Below are positions 43,810-52,032 of a stretch of DNA of 64,000 bases, one piece after another. How positions within the stretch are numbered: position 1 is the stretch's first letter; every line of letters starts with the position of its first letter. This DNA comes from Candidatus Pantoea floridensis (GTDB taxonomy: Bacteria > Pseudomonadota > Gammaproteobacteria > Enterobacterales > Enterobacteriaceae), in NCBI RefSeq assembly GCF_900215435.1, contig NZ_OCMY01000001.1, forward strand, positions 310,001-374,000, in the 5' to 3' direction. The notes below the pieces were generated by a model. That model had not been told where the DNA came from. It saw nothing but the letters and a program-made list of their open reading frames with translations, and did no database searches. Made by a program: the position numbers and the translations under genes.

Positions 43810-43943
43810 TTAGCTCGCCAGGGTGCTCAATAACCTCCGTTTTTTCGGTAGAGTCAAAAGCGAGCGTTTAGACCCGGCGAAGGATTAACACAAAGAGCAA
43901 CCTTTTTGCTCATTGCCTATTTGGATGATAACGAGGCGCAAAA

Positions 43944-45011
43944 ATGAAAAAGACAGCTATCGCAATTGCAGTGGCACTGGCTGGCTTCGCTACCGTAGCG
44001 CAGGCCGCTCCTAAAGATAACACCTGGTACACCGGTGCTAAACTGGGCTGGTCTCAGTATCACGATACTGGTTACTACGGTAACGGTTACGAGAACAACG
44101 ACGGTCCAACCCACGAATCTCAGCTGGGAGCTGGTGCATTCGCAGGTTACCAAGCTAACCCGTACCTGGGCTTCGAGCTGGGTTACGACTGGTTGGGCCG
44201 TATGCCTAACAAAGGTAACGTGACCAATGGCGCGTTCAAAGCACAAGGCGTTCAGCTGGCTGCTAAATTGAGCTACCCAATCACTGAAGATTTCGACGTG
44301 TACACCCGTCTGGGTGGCATGGTATGGCGTGCAGACTCTACTCAGAGCACCGATGGCGTTCGTCACAGCGATCACGACACCGGCGTTTCTCCGCTGGCTG
44401 CTGTTGGTGTTGAATACGCACTGACCAAAAACTGGGCGACTCGCCTGGACTACCAGTGGGTTAACAACATCGGTGACGCAGGTACCGTTGGTGCGCGTCC
44501 TGACAACAGCATGCTGAGCGTCGGCGTTTCTTACCGCTTCGGTCAGGATGAAGATGCAGCACCAGTTGTAGCTCCGGCTCCAGCTCCAGCTCCAGTTGTT
44601 GAAACCAAGCGTTTCACCCTGAAGTCTGACGTGCTGTTCACCTTCAACAAAGCAACCCTGAAGCCAGAAGGCCAGCAGGCTCTGGATCAGCTGTACAGCC
44701 AGCTGAGCTCAATGGATCCGAAAGACGGTTCTGTTGTCGTACTGGGCTTCACCGATCGCATCGGTTCAGAGCAGTACAACCAGAAACTGTCTGAGAAACG
44801 CGCTCAGTCTGTAGTCGATTACCTGGTATCAAAAGGTATCCCGTCTAACAAGATCTCTGCACGTGGTATGGGCAAATCTAACCCAGTTACTGGCAACACC
44901 TGTGACAGCGTGAAAGGCCGCAATGCCCTGATCGACTGCCTGGCGCCAGACCGTCGCGTTGAAATCGACGTGAAAGGTATCAAAGACGTTGTAACTCAGC
45001 CACAGGCTTAA
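43944..45011 (+). CDS. ompA: Outer-membrane protein A
   Basis: OmpA ties the outer membrane to peptidoglycan and is one of the most abundant cell proteins. The 355-residue precursor has a 21-residue signal (ends TVAQA) and an eight-stranded barrel (to residue about 195, ending YRFGQ). A Pro-Ala hinge follows ([15 protein letters not shown]), and then the C-terminal OmpA domain with the peptidoglycan motif ([20 protein letters not shown]) and a Cys pair (TCDS...DCLAP). Codons are of the highly expressed type (CTG, AAC, CGT, GGT), unlike most neighbours. External loops differ from E. coli, as expected under phage and colicin selection. Confidence 0.98.
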   Translation: MKKTAIAIAVALAGFATVAQAAPKDNTWYTGAKLGWSQYHDTGYYGNGYENNDGPTHESQLGAGAFAGYQANPYLGFELGYDWLGRMPNKGNVTNGAFKAQGVQLAAKLSYPITEDFDVYTRLGGMVWRADSTQSTDGVRHSDHDTGVSPLAAVGVEYALTKNWATRLDYQWVNNIGDAGTVGARPDNSMLSVGVSYRFGQDEDAAPVVAPAPAPAPVVETKRFTLKSDVLFTFNKATLKPEGQQALDQLYSQLSSMDPKDGSVVVLGFTDRIGSEQYNQKLSEKRAQSVVDYLVSKGIPSNKISARGMGKSNPVTGNTCDSVKGRNALIDCLAPDRRVEIDVKGIKDVVTQPQA

Positions 45012-45025
45012 GTTATCGCGCAATA

Positions 45026-45052
45026 AAAACCCCGCTTCGGCGGGGTTTTTTT
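45026..45052 (+). terminator. Terminator after ompA
   Basis: AAAACCCCGC-TTC-GGCGGGGTTTTTTT is a textbook intrinsic terminator 15 bases past the stop, serving convergent matP as well. Confidence 0.93.
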
Positions 45053-45083
45053 ATGCTGCAATTTTGCGATATCGAAAGCTTTT

Positions 45084-45551
45084 TTATTCGCTGTCCGATC
45101 CGCCTTTTCCCAGAATCGCCTGCAAATCCTGCTTCAACGTCGACATCTGGCTGGCATACTTCTCTTTGCGTTCAGCATCTTCAATTAATTGCACAATCGT
45201 TTCTGAAAGCGTACTACTGCGACGCTGCGCTAATCCCGCCAGACGTTGCCATACCAAATATTCCAGGTCGATCGATTTTTTACGCGTGTGCTGATGCTCG
45301 GCATTAAAGTGACGTTTGCGGCGTGCACGGATCGTCTGCTTGAGACGATTCTCCAAATCGGGGTGAATATGCTGGGCGATCCACTCATTAACCTCAACCG
45401 GGCTATTCTCCATTCCCAGCAGCATATCGACCGCGGCTTGCGCAGCACTTAATTCAAGATGACGAGTGATCAATTCACCCTCCCGATGCTTTTTCACCAG
45501 GTATTTCCACTTCCATCCACTTTCAAGATTTTCGAGTTGCTGGTATTTCAT
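45084..45551 (-). CDS. matP: Macrodomain Ter protein MatP
   Basis: MatP binds matS sites and organises the terminus part of the chromosome, interacting with the division machinery via ZapB. The 155-residue protein has the N-terminal helical domain ([20 protein letters not shown]), a ribbon-helix-helix ([20 protein letters not shown], then [17 protein letters not shown]) and a C-terminal coiled coil. The ATG at 45549-45551 is used; the frame is open 24 codons more, but they do not match. Its position next to ompA and ycbZ is the same as in E. coli, which places the window towards the terminus half of the chromosome. Confidence 0.95.
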   Translation of the reverse strand: MKYQQLENLESGWKWKYLVKKHREGELITRHLELSAAQAAVDMLLGMENSPVEVNEWIAQHIHPDLENRLKQTIRARRKRHFNAEHQHTRKKSIDLEYLVWQRLAGLAQRRSSTLSETIVQLIEDAERKEKYASQMSTLKQDLQAILGKGGSDSE

Positions 45552-45721
45552 CGGAATCTCATCGTGATCACGTAACAAACTAAGAATAACAGCTTTTTTC
45601 CTGGATGCAGCAAGGAAAAACATGTTGTATCCGTCACAATCCGGCCCGGAACTCCGCCGTGATTAACCAGGTCGATTCCTGTATAATCGCGCTTTTCCTA
45701 AATCAGACTAATGCGAATATT

Positions 45722-47467
45722 TTGACCAGCACTCAAATTACGTGGCAAGCCCTGCAGCCGGATAGCGACCGCTACCAATCCATTTTCTCAAACGTCTCAC
45801 TGGAAGATTGCGATAGTCTTGCCGCGGTTCAGCCGCGTCTGCTGAATGCGCTGGCGCATTTGCATCATCAAACGCTGGGTTTTCCACTGCTGTTGCTGCG
45901 CAGTCAGGAAAACAGCGACTATCTTGCTTGCATCGCGGATGCGGCACAACGTTTTCAGCCTGAAGAGCTCTCGCTGTACGGTGGTGACTACCATGTTATG
46001 GGCGATACCGTCAGCTTACTTGCTCCCAGCGATATCAATCGTCCGTTCACCAGCCAGGGCGGCGTACATTTCGCCGACTGGATTGAATCTGAGCAGCTGT
46101 TTGGCTGTGTGCGTCAGTATAAAGATCGTGTTCAACCTGAACCCGGCTTGTTGCACCGCGCGAATGGCGGCACGTTAATCCTTGCCGTCAACACCTTGCT
46201 GGCCCAGCCGCTGCTGTGGTTGCGCCTGCGTAAGTGTATTGAACAAGGCCGCTTCGATTGGTATTCGCAGGATGAGCGGCAACCGTTACCGGTGGCGATC
46301 CCGCCACTCCCGTTGCAACTGCGCCTGATCTTGTGCGGCGATCGTGATGCGCTGGCCGCTTTCCAGGAACTGGATGTTGAAGTGCATGAGATGGCACTTT
46401 ATAGCGAGTTTGAAGAGAGCCTGCAGGTGCTGGACGAAGAGGACATGACGTCGTGGTGCCAATGGACGTTAACTCAAGCCGAACAAGCGAATTTAGCATC
46501 GCCTGAAGCCGATTTCTGGCCGGTGTTAATTACGGAAGCGGCCCGTATGACAGGTGATCAAGATACCTTGCCGTTGTGCCCGCGCTGGCTGCGTCGCCAG
46601 CTGCAGGAAGCCGCACTGCACGGCGAGAGCCTGAACGGCGAAGCGTTAAAAGACGCGCTTGAAGCACGCCAGTGGCGTGAGAGCTTCCTTGCCGATCGCA
46701 TGCGCGATGAGATTCTGCTCAATCAGATCATGATTGAAACCGAAGGCGAAGTCGTTGGGCAAATTAATGGCCTTTCGGTTGTTGAGTTTCCTGGTCATCC
46801 ACGTCCATGGGGCGAACCGTCACGCATTACCTGTGTGGTTCATCCTGGCGATGGTGAATTCACTGATGTGGAACGCAAAGCTGAACTGGGCGGCAACATC
46901 CATGCGAAAGGCATGATGATTATGCAAGCCTATCTGATCGCTGAACTGGAACTTGAGCAGCAACTGCCCTTCTCCGCATCGCTGGTGTTTGAGCAATCTT
47001 ATTCAGAAGTAGATGGCGATAGCGCATCGCTTGCCGAGCTGTGCGCATTAATCAGTGCGCTGGCCAATCAGCCGGTCAATCAGCAAATTGCGGTGACCGG
47101 CTCAGTCGATCAGTTTGGTAATGTACAACCGGTTGGTGGCCTCAACGAAAAAATTGAAGGCTTCTTCCACATCTGTCACTCACGTGAGCTGACGGGCAAA
47201 CAAGGCGTGATTTTCCCAGCCAGTAACGCTCGCCACCTTAGTCTAAACCAGGAAGTGGTAGAGGCAGTTAAGGCGGGCCAATTCCATCTCTGGGCGATTG
47301 AAAGCGTGGATGAAGCACTGCCACTGCTGACTGGCATTGCCTGGCAGAGTGAAAGTGGAGAGTCGCTGCTTAGCGCGATTCAGGAGCGCATTACACAGCT
47401 GAATCAGCAGGAAGCACGCCTGCGTCCGTGGCCATTACGTTGGCTCAACTGGTTTAACCACAGCTGA
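45722..47467 (+). CDS. ycbZ: Lon-like protease homologue YcbZ (LonH)
   Basis: A 581-residue member of the Lon-related S16 proteases that lacks the AAA+ Walker motifs of true Lon; an N-terminal P-loop-like remnant domain is followed by the protease domain. The catalytic Ser (SEVDGDSASLAELCALIS) and Lys (GGLNEKIEGFFHIC) are both present, so the protease centre looks complete. I start at TTG (45722-45724), because LTSTQITWQALQPDSDRYQ aligns with the E. coli start; no clear Shine-Dalgarno is seen. A TATAAT -10 lies at 45682-45687. The role is not well defined. fabA follows after 67 bases. Confidence 0.9.
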   Translation: MTSTQITWQALQPDSDRYQSIFSNVSLEDCDSLAAVQPRLLNALAHLHHQTLGFPLLLLRSQENSDYLACIADAAQRFQPEELSLYGGDYHVMGDTVSLLAPSDINRPFTSQGGVHFADWIESEQLFGCVRQYKDRVQPEPGLLHRANGGTLILAVNTLLAQPLLWLRLRKCIEQGRFDWYSQDERQPLPVAIPPLPLQLRLILCGDRDALAAFQELDVEVHEMALYSEFEESLQVLDEEDMTSWCQWTLTQAEQANLASPEADFWPVLITEAARMTGDQDTLPLCPRWLRRQLQEAALHGESLNGEALKDALEARQWRESFLADRMRDEILLNQIMIETEGEVVGQINGLSVVEFPGHPRPWGEPSRITCVVHPGDGEFTDVERKAELGGNIHAKGMMIMQAYLIAELELEQQLPFSASLVFEQSYSEVDGDSASLAELCALISALANQPVNQQIAVTGSVDQFGNVQPVGGLNEKIEGFFHICHSRELTGKQGVIFPASNARHLSLNQEVVEAVKAGQFHLWAIESVDEALPLLTGIAWQSESGESLLSAIQERITQLNQQEARLRPWPLRWLNWFNHS

Positions 47468-47478
47468 TTACATTGCTC

Positions 47479-47496
47479 AGCGTACAACTGTTCGCT
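47479..47496 (+). promoter_or_regulatory. FabR-type operator before fabA
   Basis: AGCGTACA-AC-TGTTCGCT is symmetric at seven of eight arm positions and follows the FabR consensus AGCGTACA-NN-TGTTCGCT. FabR represses fabA and fabB according to the ratio of unsaturated to saturated acyl chains. The site lies 38 bases before the fabA start. Confidence 0.8.
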
Positions 47497-47534
47497 AATA
47501 TTCGGGCTTCACTAAAAGAAGGCATATTGAGAAC

Positions 47535-48053
47535 ATGGTAGATAAACGCGAATCCTATAGTAAAGAAGACCTGGTTGCCTCGGGTCGCGGCGAACTGTTT
47601 GGCGAAAATGGACCGCCGCTTCCATCTAACAACATGTTGATGATGGACCGCGTGGTTAAAATGACCGAGGACGGCGGCAAATTCGACAAAGGTTTTGTCG
47701 AAGCCGAACTGGATATCCGCCCTGACCTGTGGTTCTTTGATTGCCACTTCATCGGTGATCCGGTAATGCCAGGCTGTCTGGGCCTTGATGCCATGTGGCA
47801 GCTGGTAGGCTTTTACCTTGGCTGGCTGGGTGCAGAAGGTAAAGGACGCGCATTAGGCGTGGGTGAAGTAAAATTCACCGGACAAGTCCTGCCAACCGCC
47901 AAAAAAGTGACTTACAAAATTCACTTCAAGCGCGTTATCAATCGCAAGCTGGTGATGGGTGTGGCAGATGGGGAAGTCTTCGTCGACGGAAATTTGATCT
48001 ATTCCGCGACAGATTTGAAAGTGGGTCTGTTCAAAGATACCTCCGCTTTCTAA
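47535..48053 (+). CDS. fabA: 3-hydroxydecanoyl-ACP dehydratase/isomerase
   Basis: FabA dehydrates 3-hydroxydecanoyl-ACP and isomerises trans-2 to cis-3-decenoyl-ACP, the entry to unsaturated fatty acids. The 172-residue protein has a hot-dog fold; His71 ([16 protein letters not shown]) and Asp85 (GLDAMWQLV) are the active-site pair. It starts with ATG at 47535, with a weak ribosome site. It lies between ycbZ and rmf, and the hairpin at 48066 ends it. Confidence 0.97.
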   Translation: MVDKRESYSKEDLVASGRGELFGENGPPLPSNNMLMMDRVVKMTEDGGKFDKGFVEAELDIRPDLWFFDCHFIGDPVMPGCLGLDAMWQLVGFYLGWLGAEGKGRALGVGEVKFTGQVLPTAKKVTYKIHFKRVINRKLVMGVADGEVFVDGNLIYSATDLKVGLFKDTSAF

Positions 48054-48065
48054 TCCTCCAAACGA

Positions 48066-48090
48066 AAACCTCCGCGCGTAGCGGAGGTTT
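48066..48090 (+). terminator. Terminator between fabA and rmf
   Basis: AAACCTCCGC-GCGTA-GCGGAGGTTT, a 10-bp stem 12 bases after the fabA stop, between converging genes. Confidence 0.88.
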
Positions 48091-48118
48091 CTTCTTTAAC
48101 GATAGACATTCGACAATG

Positions 48119-48286
48119 TTAGGTCACTGCCGACCTGTCCTCCATGGCTTGACGCCAACCTCCCAACCAGTGAGACCGCGCATCGATCGTTTGATGGGGG
48201 CATAGCTCTTTTGAGCGGCCCGTAATACCCGCTTGATAGCCGCGAGAATGTGCTCGTTCCAGGCGGTCTCTCTTCTGTCTCTTCAT
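48119..48286 (-). CDS. rmf: Ribosome modulation factor
   Basis: RMF joins 70S ribosomes into inactive 100S dimers in stationary phase. The reading frame was missed by simple ORF calling because a longer overlapping frame hides it. The ATG at 48284-48286 and TAA at 48119-48121 give 55 residues, the exact length of E. coli RMF. The product is strongly basic and matches the family (MKRQKRDRLERAHSRGYQAG, then WLGGWRQAMEDR). GAGG lies near the start. It sits between fabA and pqiC as in E. coli. Confidence 0.95.
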   Translation of the reverse strand: MKRQKRDRLERAHSRGYQAGITGRSKELCPHQTIDARSHWLGGWRQAMEDRSAVT

Positions 48287-48483
48287 GCCTCGTTTCCCTC
48301 ATTTTAGGTCTGGTGGAATCTGGGTGGAAAGAAAGAGTGGCGATATAATGTTCAACCACAGTAATGTTCTAACCCGACGCAGAAGAAAGGTCAATGCGCA
48401 AAATTCACGCCAATGTCATGTTTTTGACGTCAAATCGACATGTAAAATTGTCAGTTAATTGTATATCTGGCTGATTCGGCAAT

Positions 48484-48530
48484 AAAAAAAGCCCCTGATT
48501 TGACTGCGATCACACTGCTGCAAATCAAGG
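48484..48530 (-). terminator. Terminator of the pqiABC operon
   Basis: On the minus strand CCTTGATTTG pairs with CAAATCAGGG across an 18-base loop and is followed by CTTTTTTT. It begins 26 bases after the pqiC stop. Confidence 0.85.
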
Positions 48531-48555
48531 ACTTATCATAAGTATCGAACAAATC

Positions 48556-49122
48556 TTAATTTAGCGAAACGATACTATTGGCGATTTGTTGCGCCGTTTG
48601 CTGCCAACCCATAGCCAGAGTACGCACCAATGCGTCATAGCCATCTTCAGATTGTGGCAGTGTCAGATTAAAGCCATGTTTGATTAGACGTCCTTGATGC
48701 TGCAGCAGCCACTCGCCACTGACGACGACTTGTCCATCATAACGCCCCTGAAATCCAGTAACGTTAACTGAGAGCGTATAGTGCGTTTCGCCCAAAGGCG
48801 AACCGGCAACAAGGCGGCCAGGCAGCGCTTTGCTGAGATTGCTAATCAACGTTTGCTGGAGCTGCTGATCGAGCGGGCTAGCCCACAGGTTATTGGCCGC
48901 GATCACGTACTTCACATCGCTCGTCTGGTAAACCAGACCGTTGCCCGCCATGTAATCCGGCACTGTCACCTGCTCAACCCAAATCATCGGTTGATTACCA
49001 GACGATGCACTGTCAACGCGCGCCACATCACTGCCCGCAGGCAGCTGATAATAGGTATTTTCAATGGTGCTGCTGCAGCCTGCCAGCAGCAGCAGCGCAC
49101 CGATAATCAGCCCTTTTTTCAC
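48556..49122 (-). CDS. pqiC: Outer-membrane lipoprotein PqiC
   Basis: PqiC is the outer-membrane end of the Pqi phospholipid transport bridge. The 188-residue precursor has a lipoprotein signal with LAGC lipobox (Cys16) and the ABC-type transport auxiliary fold (DUF330; YYQLPAG at the start, IWVEQVTVPDYM). Its start overlaps the pqiB end by 4 bp. The operon order uup-free pqiA-pqiB-pqiC and terminator match E. coli. Confidence 0.95.
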   Translation of the reverse strand: MKKGLIIGALLLLAGCSSTIENTYYQLPAGSDVARVDSASSGNQPMIWVEQVTVPDYMAGNGLVYQTSDVKYVIAANNLWASPLDQQLQQTLISNLSKALPGRLVAGSPLGETHYTLSVNVTGFQGRYDGQVVVSGEWLLQHQGRLIKHGFNLTLPQSEDGYDALVRTLAMGWQQTAQQIANSIVSLN

Positions 49123-50762
49123 TGTTTCGCCCTCTTTGGCTGTGGATCCTGGCCCGGTTTGGCTTCAAACACCAGCGCGTTACTTTTGGTATTCAGCGTT
49201 TTCAATACCGGCTGCAACTCACGCAGTACCTGATCGAGTCGCTGCATATCGCCCACCAGCTTGCTATAGGCTGGCGATCCCGGCTGCAGCCCCTTCATGC
49301 TGCGGTTGAGTTCACGCAAGGTTTGCTGCATATCTGCCGGCAGCGTCTTCATCGCTGGATTGGCCGTGATTTGATTGAGGTTATCCAACGTTTTCTGCAG
49401 CTGCTGCAGTGTGCGCTGGCTCTCTTTCAACGTCCCGGTCGCTTCGTTAAGCAGAGGATTGAGTGGCAAGCCGTTAATCTTATCCAGTGCCGCCATCAGT
49501 TTCTGCTGAATCTGCGCCAGACCACCGCTAACGGTTGGGATCACTTCTAAACCTGCGACAGCATTTGGCCCTTTATAGGCTGGGGCGTTGTCGTAGAAAT
49601 CAAGATCGACGAACAGTGCACCTGACAAAAGATTGCCGGTTTTCAGCGTGGCACGCAGGCCGCGTTTTTTGCCTTCCTGCAGATGCTGCTCGAGATTGAA
49701 ATCGCCACCCAGACGATTAACAAAGCGATCCGGCTCAATACGAATCAACACCGGCACACGGTAGTCATTATTCAGCGCCTGGTTAACGCCAGGAATCATA
49801 TACGGTACCTGCGACACCGTACCCAGGCGAATACCGCGGAACTCAACCGGTGCTCCCACCTGCAAACCGCGAATCGAATCGGTGAAGAACAGCAGGAAAT
49901 CGGTATGACTGGTATACAGCGAATCCTGAATACTGCGTTGATCGTCGAACAGATGATATTCCGCTTTGTTCTCCGCAGCTCGACCCAATTCAGCGCCGTC
50001 CGGCACGTCAAAGCTGACGCCCCCGCTAAACAGCGTGGTGAGCGATCCCATTTCCACTCGCATACCGGACGCGGACATATCCACCGCAATACCACTATCT
50101 TTCCAGAAACGGACATTGGTGGTGATCAGTCGATCGTATGGCGCAGCAATAAACAGCTGATAGGTCATCATGCGTTTATCGGTATCAAAGTTACTGGTCT
50201 CTACCGAGCCGACGCGATAGCCACGGAACAGCACCGGATCGCCCGCATTAAGCTGACCGGCTTTTTTACTGTCAAGCGTCACGCGAATGCCTTTGGCATC
50301 CGGCGGTGCTAAAGGTGGCGCATCCAGCAGCTGGTAGCGTTCAGGTTTATCACCTTTGGAACCCGGCTGCAGCTCAATATAGGCGCCAGAGAGTAGCGTG
50401 CCGAGACCGGTAACGCCTTCACGTCCAATCTGCGGCTTCACCACCCAAAATGCGCTGTCACCTTGCAGCAGTTTTTCCATGCCGGAGTTAAGTCGCGCTT
50501 TGATTTCTACGTGATGCAGATCGTCGGTGAGCACCGCGCTCTCCACCACGCCAACATTAACGCTGCGGCTTTTAATCGTGGTTTTGCCGGCCTCAATACC
50601 TTCAGCATTCTCGGTAATCAGCGTCACTTCCGGGCCTTGATGACTGAAGTGATAAAATAGAATCCATCCGCCGATTAACAGCGTAACGATGGGTACAATC
50701 CAGACTGGTGACCAGCGTTTAATCTGGTCGACTTTAGCAGTCTCGTGATGGTTGTCCGTCAA
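49119..50762 (-). CDS. pqiB: MCE-domain protein PqiB
   Basis: PqiB spans the periplasm as a stacked tube with three MCE domains and a long C-terminal coiled coil. The 547-residue protein has one N-terminal membrane helix (about residues 17-40), then MCE domains beginning near EVTLITENAEGIEAGKTTIK, KGIRVTLDSKKAGQLNAGDP and LLFFTDSIRGLQVGAPVEFR, and a helical tail (LQQLQKTLDNLNQI). I take the TTG at 50760-50762 as start (AAGGAG seven bases before); this yields the E. coli length and removes an upstream extension that lies within pqiA. It overlaps pqiA by 29 bp. Confidence 0.95.
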   Translation of the reverse strand: MTDNHHETAKVDQIKRWSPVWIVPIVTLLIGGWILFYHFSHQGPEVTLITENAEGIEAGKTTIKSRSVNVGVVESAVLTDDLHHVEIKARLNSGMEKLLQGDSAFWVVKPQIGREGVTGLGTLLSGAYIELQPGSKGDKPERYQLLDAPPLAPPDAKGIRVTLDSKKAGQLNAGDPVLFRGYRVGSVETSNFDTDKRMMTYQLFIAAPYDRLITTNVRFWKDSGIAVDMSASGMRVEMGSLTTLFSGGVSFDVPDGAELGRAAENKAEYHLFDDQRSIQDSLYTSHTDFLLFFTDSIRGLQVGAPVEFRGIRLGTVSQVPYMIPGVNQALNNDYRVPVLIRIEPDRFVNRLGGDFNLEQHLQEGKKRGLRATLKTGNLLSGALFVDLDFYDNAPAYKGPNAVAGLEVIPTVSGGLAQIQQKLMAALDKINGLPLNPLLNEATGTLKESQRTLQQLQKTLDNLNQITANPAMKTLPADMQQTLRELNRSMKGLQPGSPAYSKLVGDMQRLDQVLRELQPVLKTLNTKSNALVFEAKPGQDPQPKRAKQ

Positions 50763-52017
50763 GACGCGGCTCCTTACGTTCAGTTTCCCGTTGTCGATCC
50801 CAAAGCAGGCGCGGATCAAAGGTCATTGCTGCAAACATGGTGAGAATCACCACCATAGCAAACAGCAGCGCGCCCGGCGCAGGATACACACTCATCAGCC
50901 TTCCCATGCGCACCAGCGCAGAGAGAACGGCGATTACAAACACATCAATCATTGACCAGCGGCCAACAAATTCAACCACCTCATAAACCAGGTGCATTTT
51001 TTCATCGTCACGCCCGCCTCGTCCGCTGCCGTGCCAGCACAGCCAGGCAATCGCTAGCATTTTCAGCGACGGCACCATAATACTGGCGATAAAGATCACC
51101 AGCGCTACCGGCCAGGATCCATCGCTCCACAACAAAATTACCCCGGCCATAATGTTCGAGGGATATTGCGAGCCGAGCGTTTCGGTCACCATGATCGGCA
51201 TAATATTGGAGGGAATGTAAAGCATCACCGAGGTGATGAGCAGCGCCAACGTCCATTGCAAACTGTGCTTGCGGCGCGCATGCGCTTTCACCCCACAACG
51301 TGGGCAAGCAAGTTGGTCAGCAGGCAAAATGGCAGTACAGCATGGACAGCTGCGCAAACCTTGCTTCAGGCCGCTGATACCGGCCTGCGGCAACGTTGAT
51401 AACGGCGGCATAGGATCGATGCGCTGCCAAACCCAACGGCGATCGACACATTGAAACGCACGCAGATGCAGCACGCAGAACAAACACCATGGCCAGAAAC
51501 TGCTGCCAAGGCCGATCTCGCCATACGCCATCAGCTTAACGAAGCTGACCAACACGCCTGCCATAAAAATTTCAGCCATGCCCCAGCTACGCAGCTGGAA
51601 CAAAATACGCGCAAGGCCAAGTCGCAGGTTATGCGGCATGCGTACGTTATTCACCAGCAGGATAATGGTGATCATGCAGAAGGCAGGAATTCCCTGTACA
51701 AACAGCAGAAACAGCGTTGCCAGGCTGCGATAATCTTCGCGTTCCATCACCTGCGGGATTTCAAGCAGCGATATCTGGCTGCTTAATCCCGCCACGTGCA
51801 TATTGATGAAAGGAAACAGATTGGCCAGCACCAGCATAAATAACGCTGAGATGGCATAACCGGTAGGTCGTCTGCGCGGCTCCTGCCAGTTGGCCAACAG
51901 CGTTGTATGGCAACGCGGGCAACGCGCACGGCTGCCTACCGGTACTGCGGGCAGCTTTACTGTTAAATCACACTGTGGACAGAGACTCCACTGATGCGCC
52001 TGATCCGCTGCACACAT
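50734..52017 (-). CDS. pqiA: Inner-membrane protein PqiA
   Basis: PqiA is the inner-membrane partner of PqiB in lipid transport. The 427-residue protein has two parallel halves, each led by a zinc ribbon (CPQCDLTVKLP...CPRCHTTL and CPCCTAILPADQLACPRCGV) and followed by four helices of the paraquat-inducible A domain. In E. coli the operon is induced by paraquat through SoxRS. I start at the ATG at 52015-52017 (MCAADQ), where AAGGAG precedes; five extra codons upstream are not needed. uup lies 15 bases before it on the same strand. Confidence 0.95.
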   Translation of the reverse strand: MCAADQAHQWSLCPQCDLTVKLPAVPVGSRARCPRCHTTLLANWQEPRRRPTGYAISALFMLVLANLFPFINMHVAGLSSQISLLEIPQVMEREDYRSLATLFLLFVQGIPAFCMITIILLVNNVRMPHNLRLGLARILFQLRSWGMAEIFMAGVLVSFVKLMAYGEIGLGSSFWPWCLFCVLHLRAFQCVDRRWVWQRIDPMPPLSTLPQAGISGLKQGLRSCPCCTAILPADQLACPRCGVKAHARRKHSLQWTLALLITSVMLYIPSNIMPIMVTETLGSQYPSNIMAGVILLWSDGSWPVALVIFIASIMVPSLKMLAIAWLCWHGSGRGGRDDEKMHLVYEVVEFVGRWSMIDVFVIAVLSALVRMGRLMSVYPAPGALLFAMVVILTMFAAMTFDPRLLWDRQRETERKEPRLDGQPSRDC

Positions 52018-52032
52018 GCTGACTCCTTCCAA

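Noticed and set aside
48096..48359. 87-codon open frame on the - strand
   Set aside because: It overlaps rmf in another frame. The 55-residue rmf frame matches the known protein over its full length.
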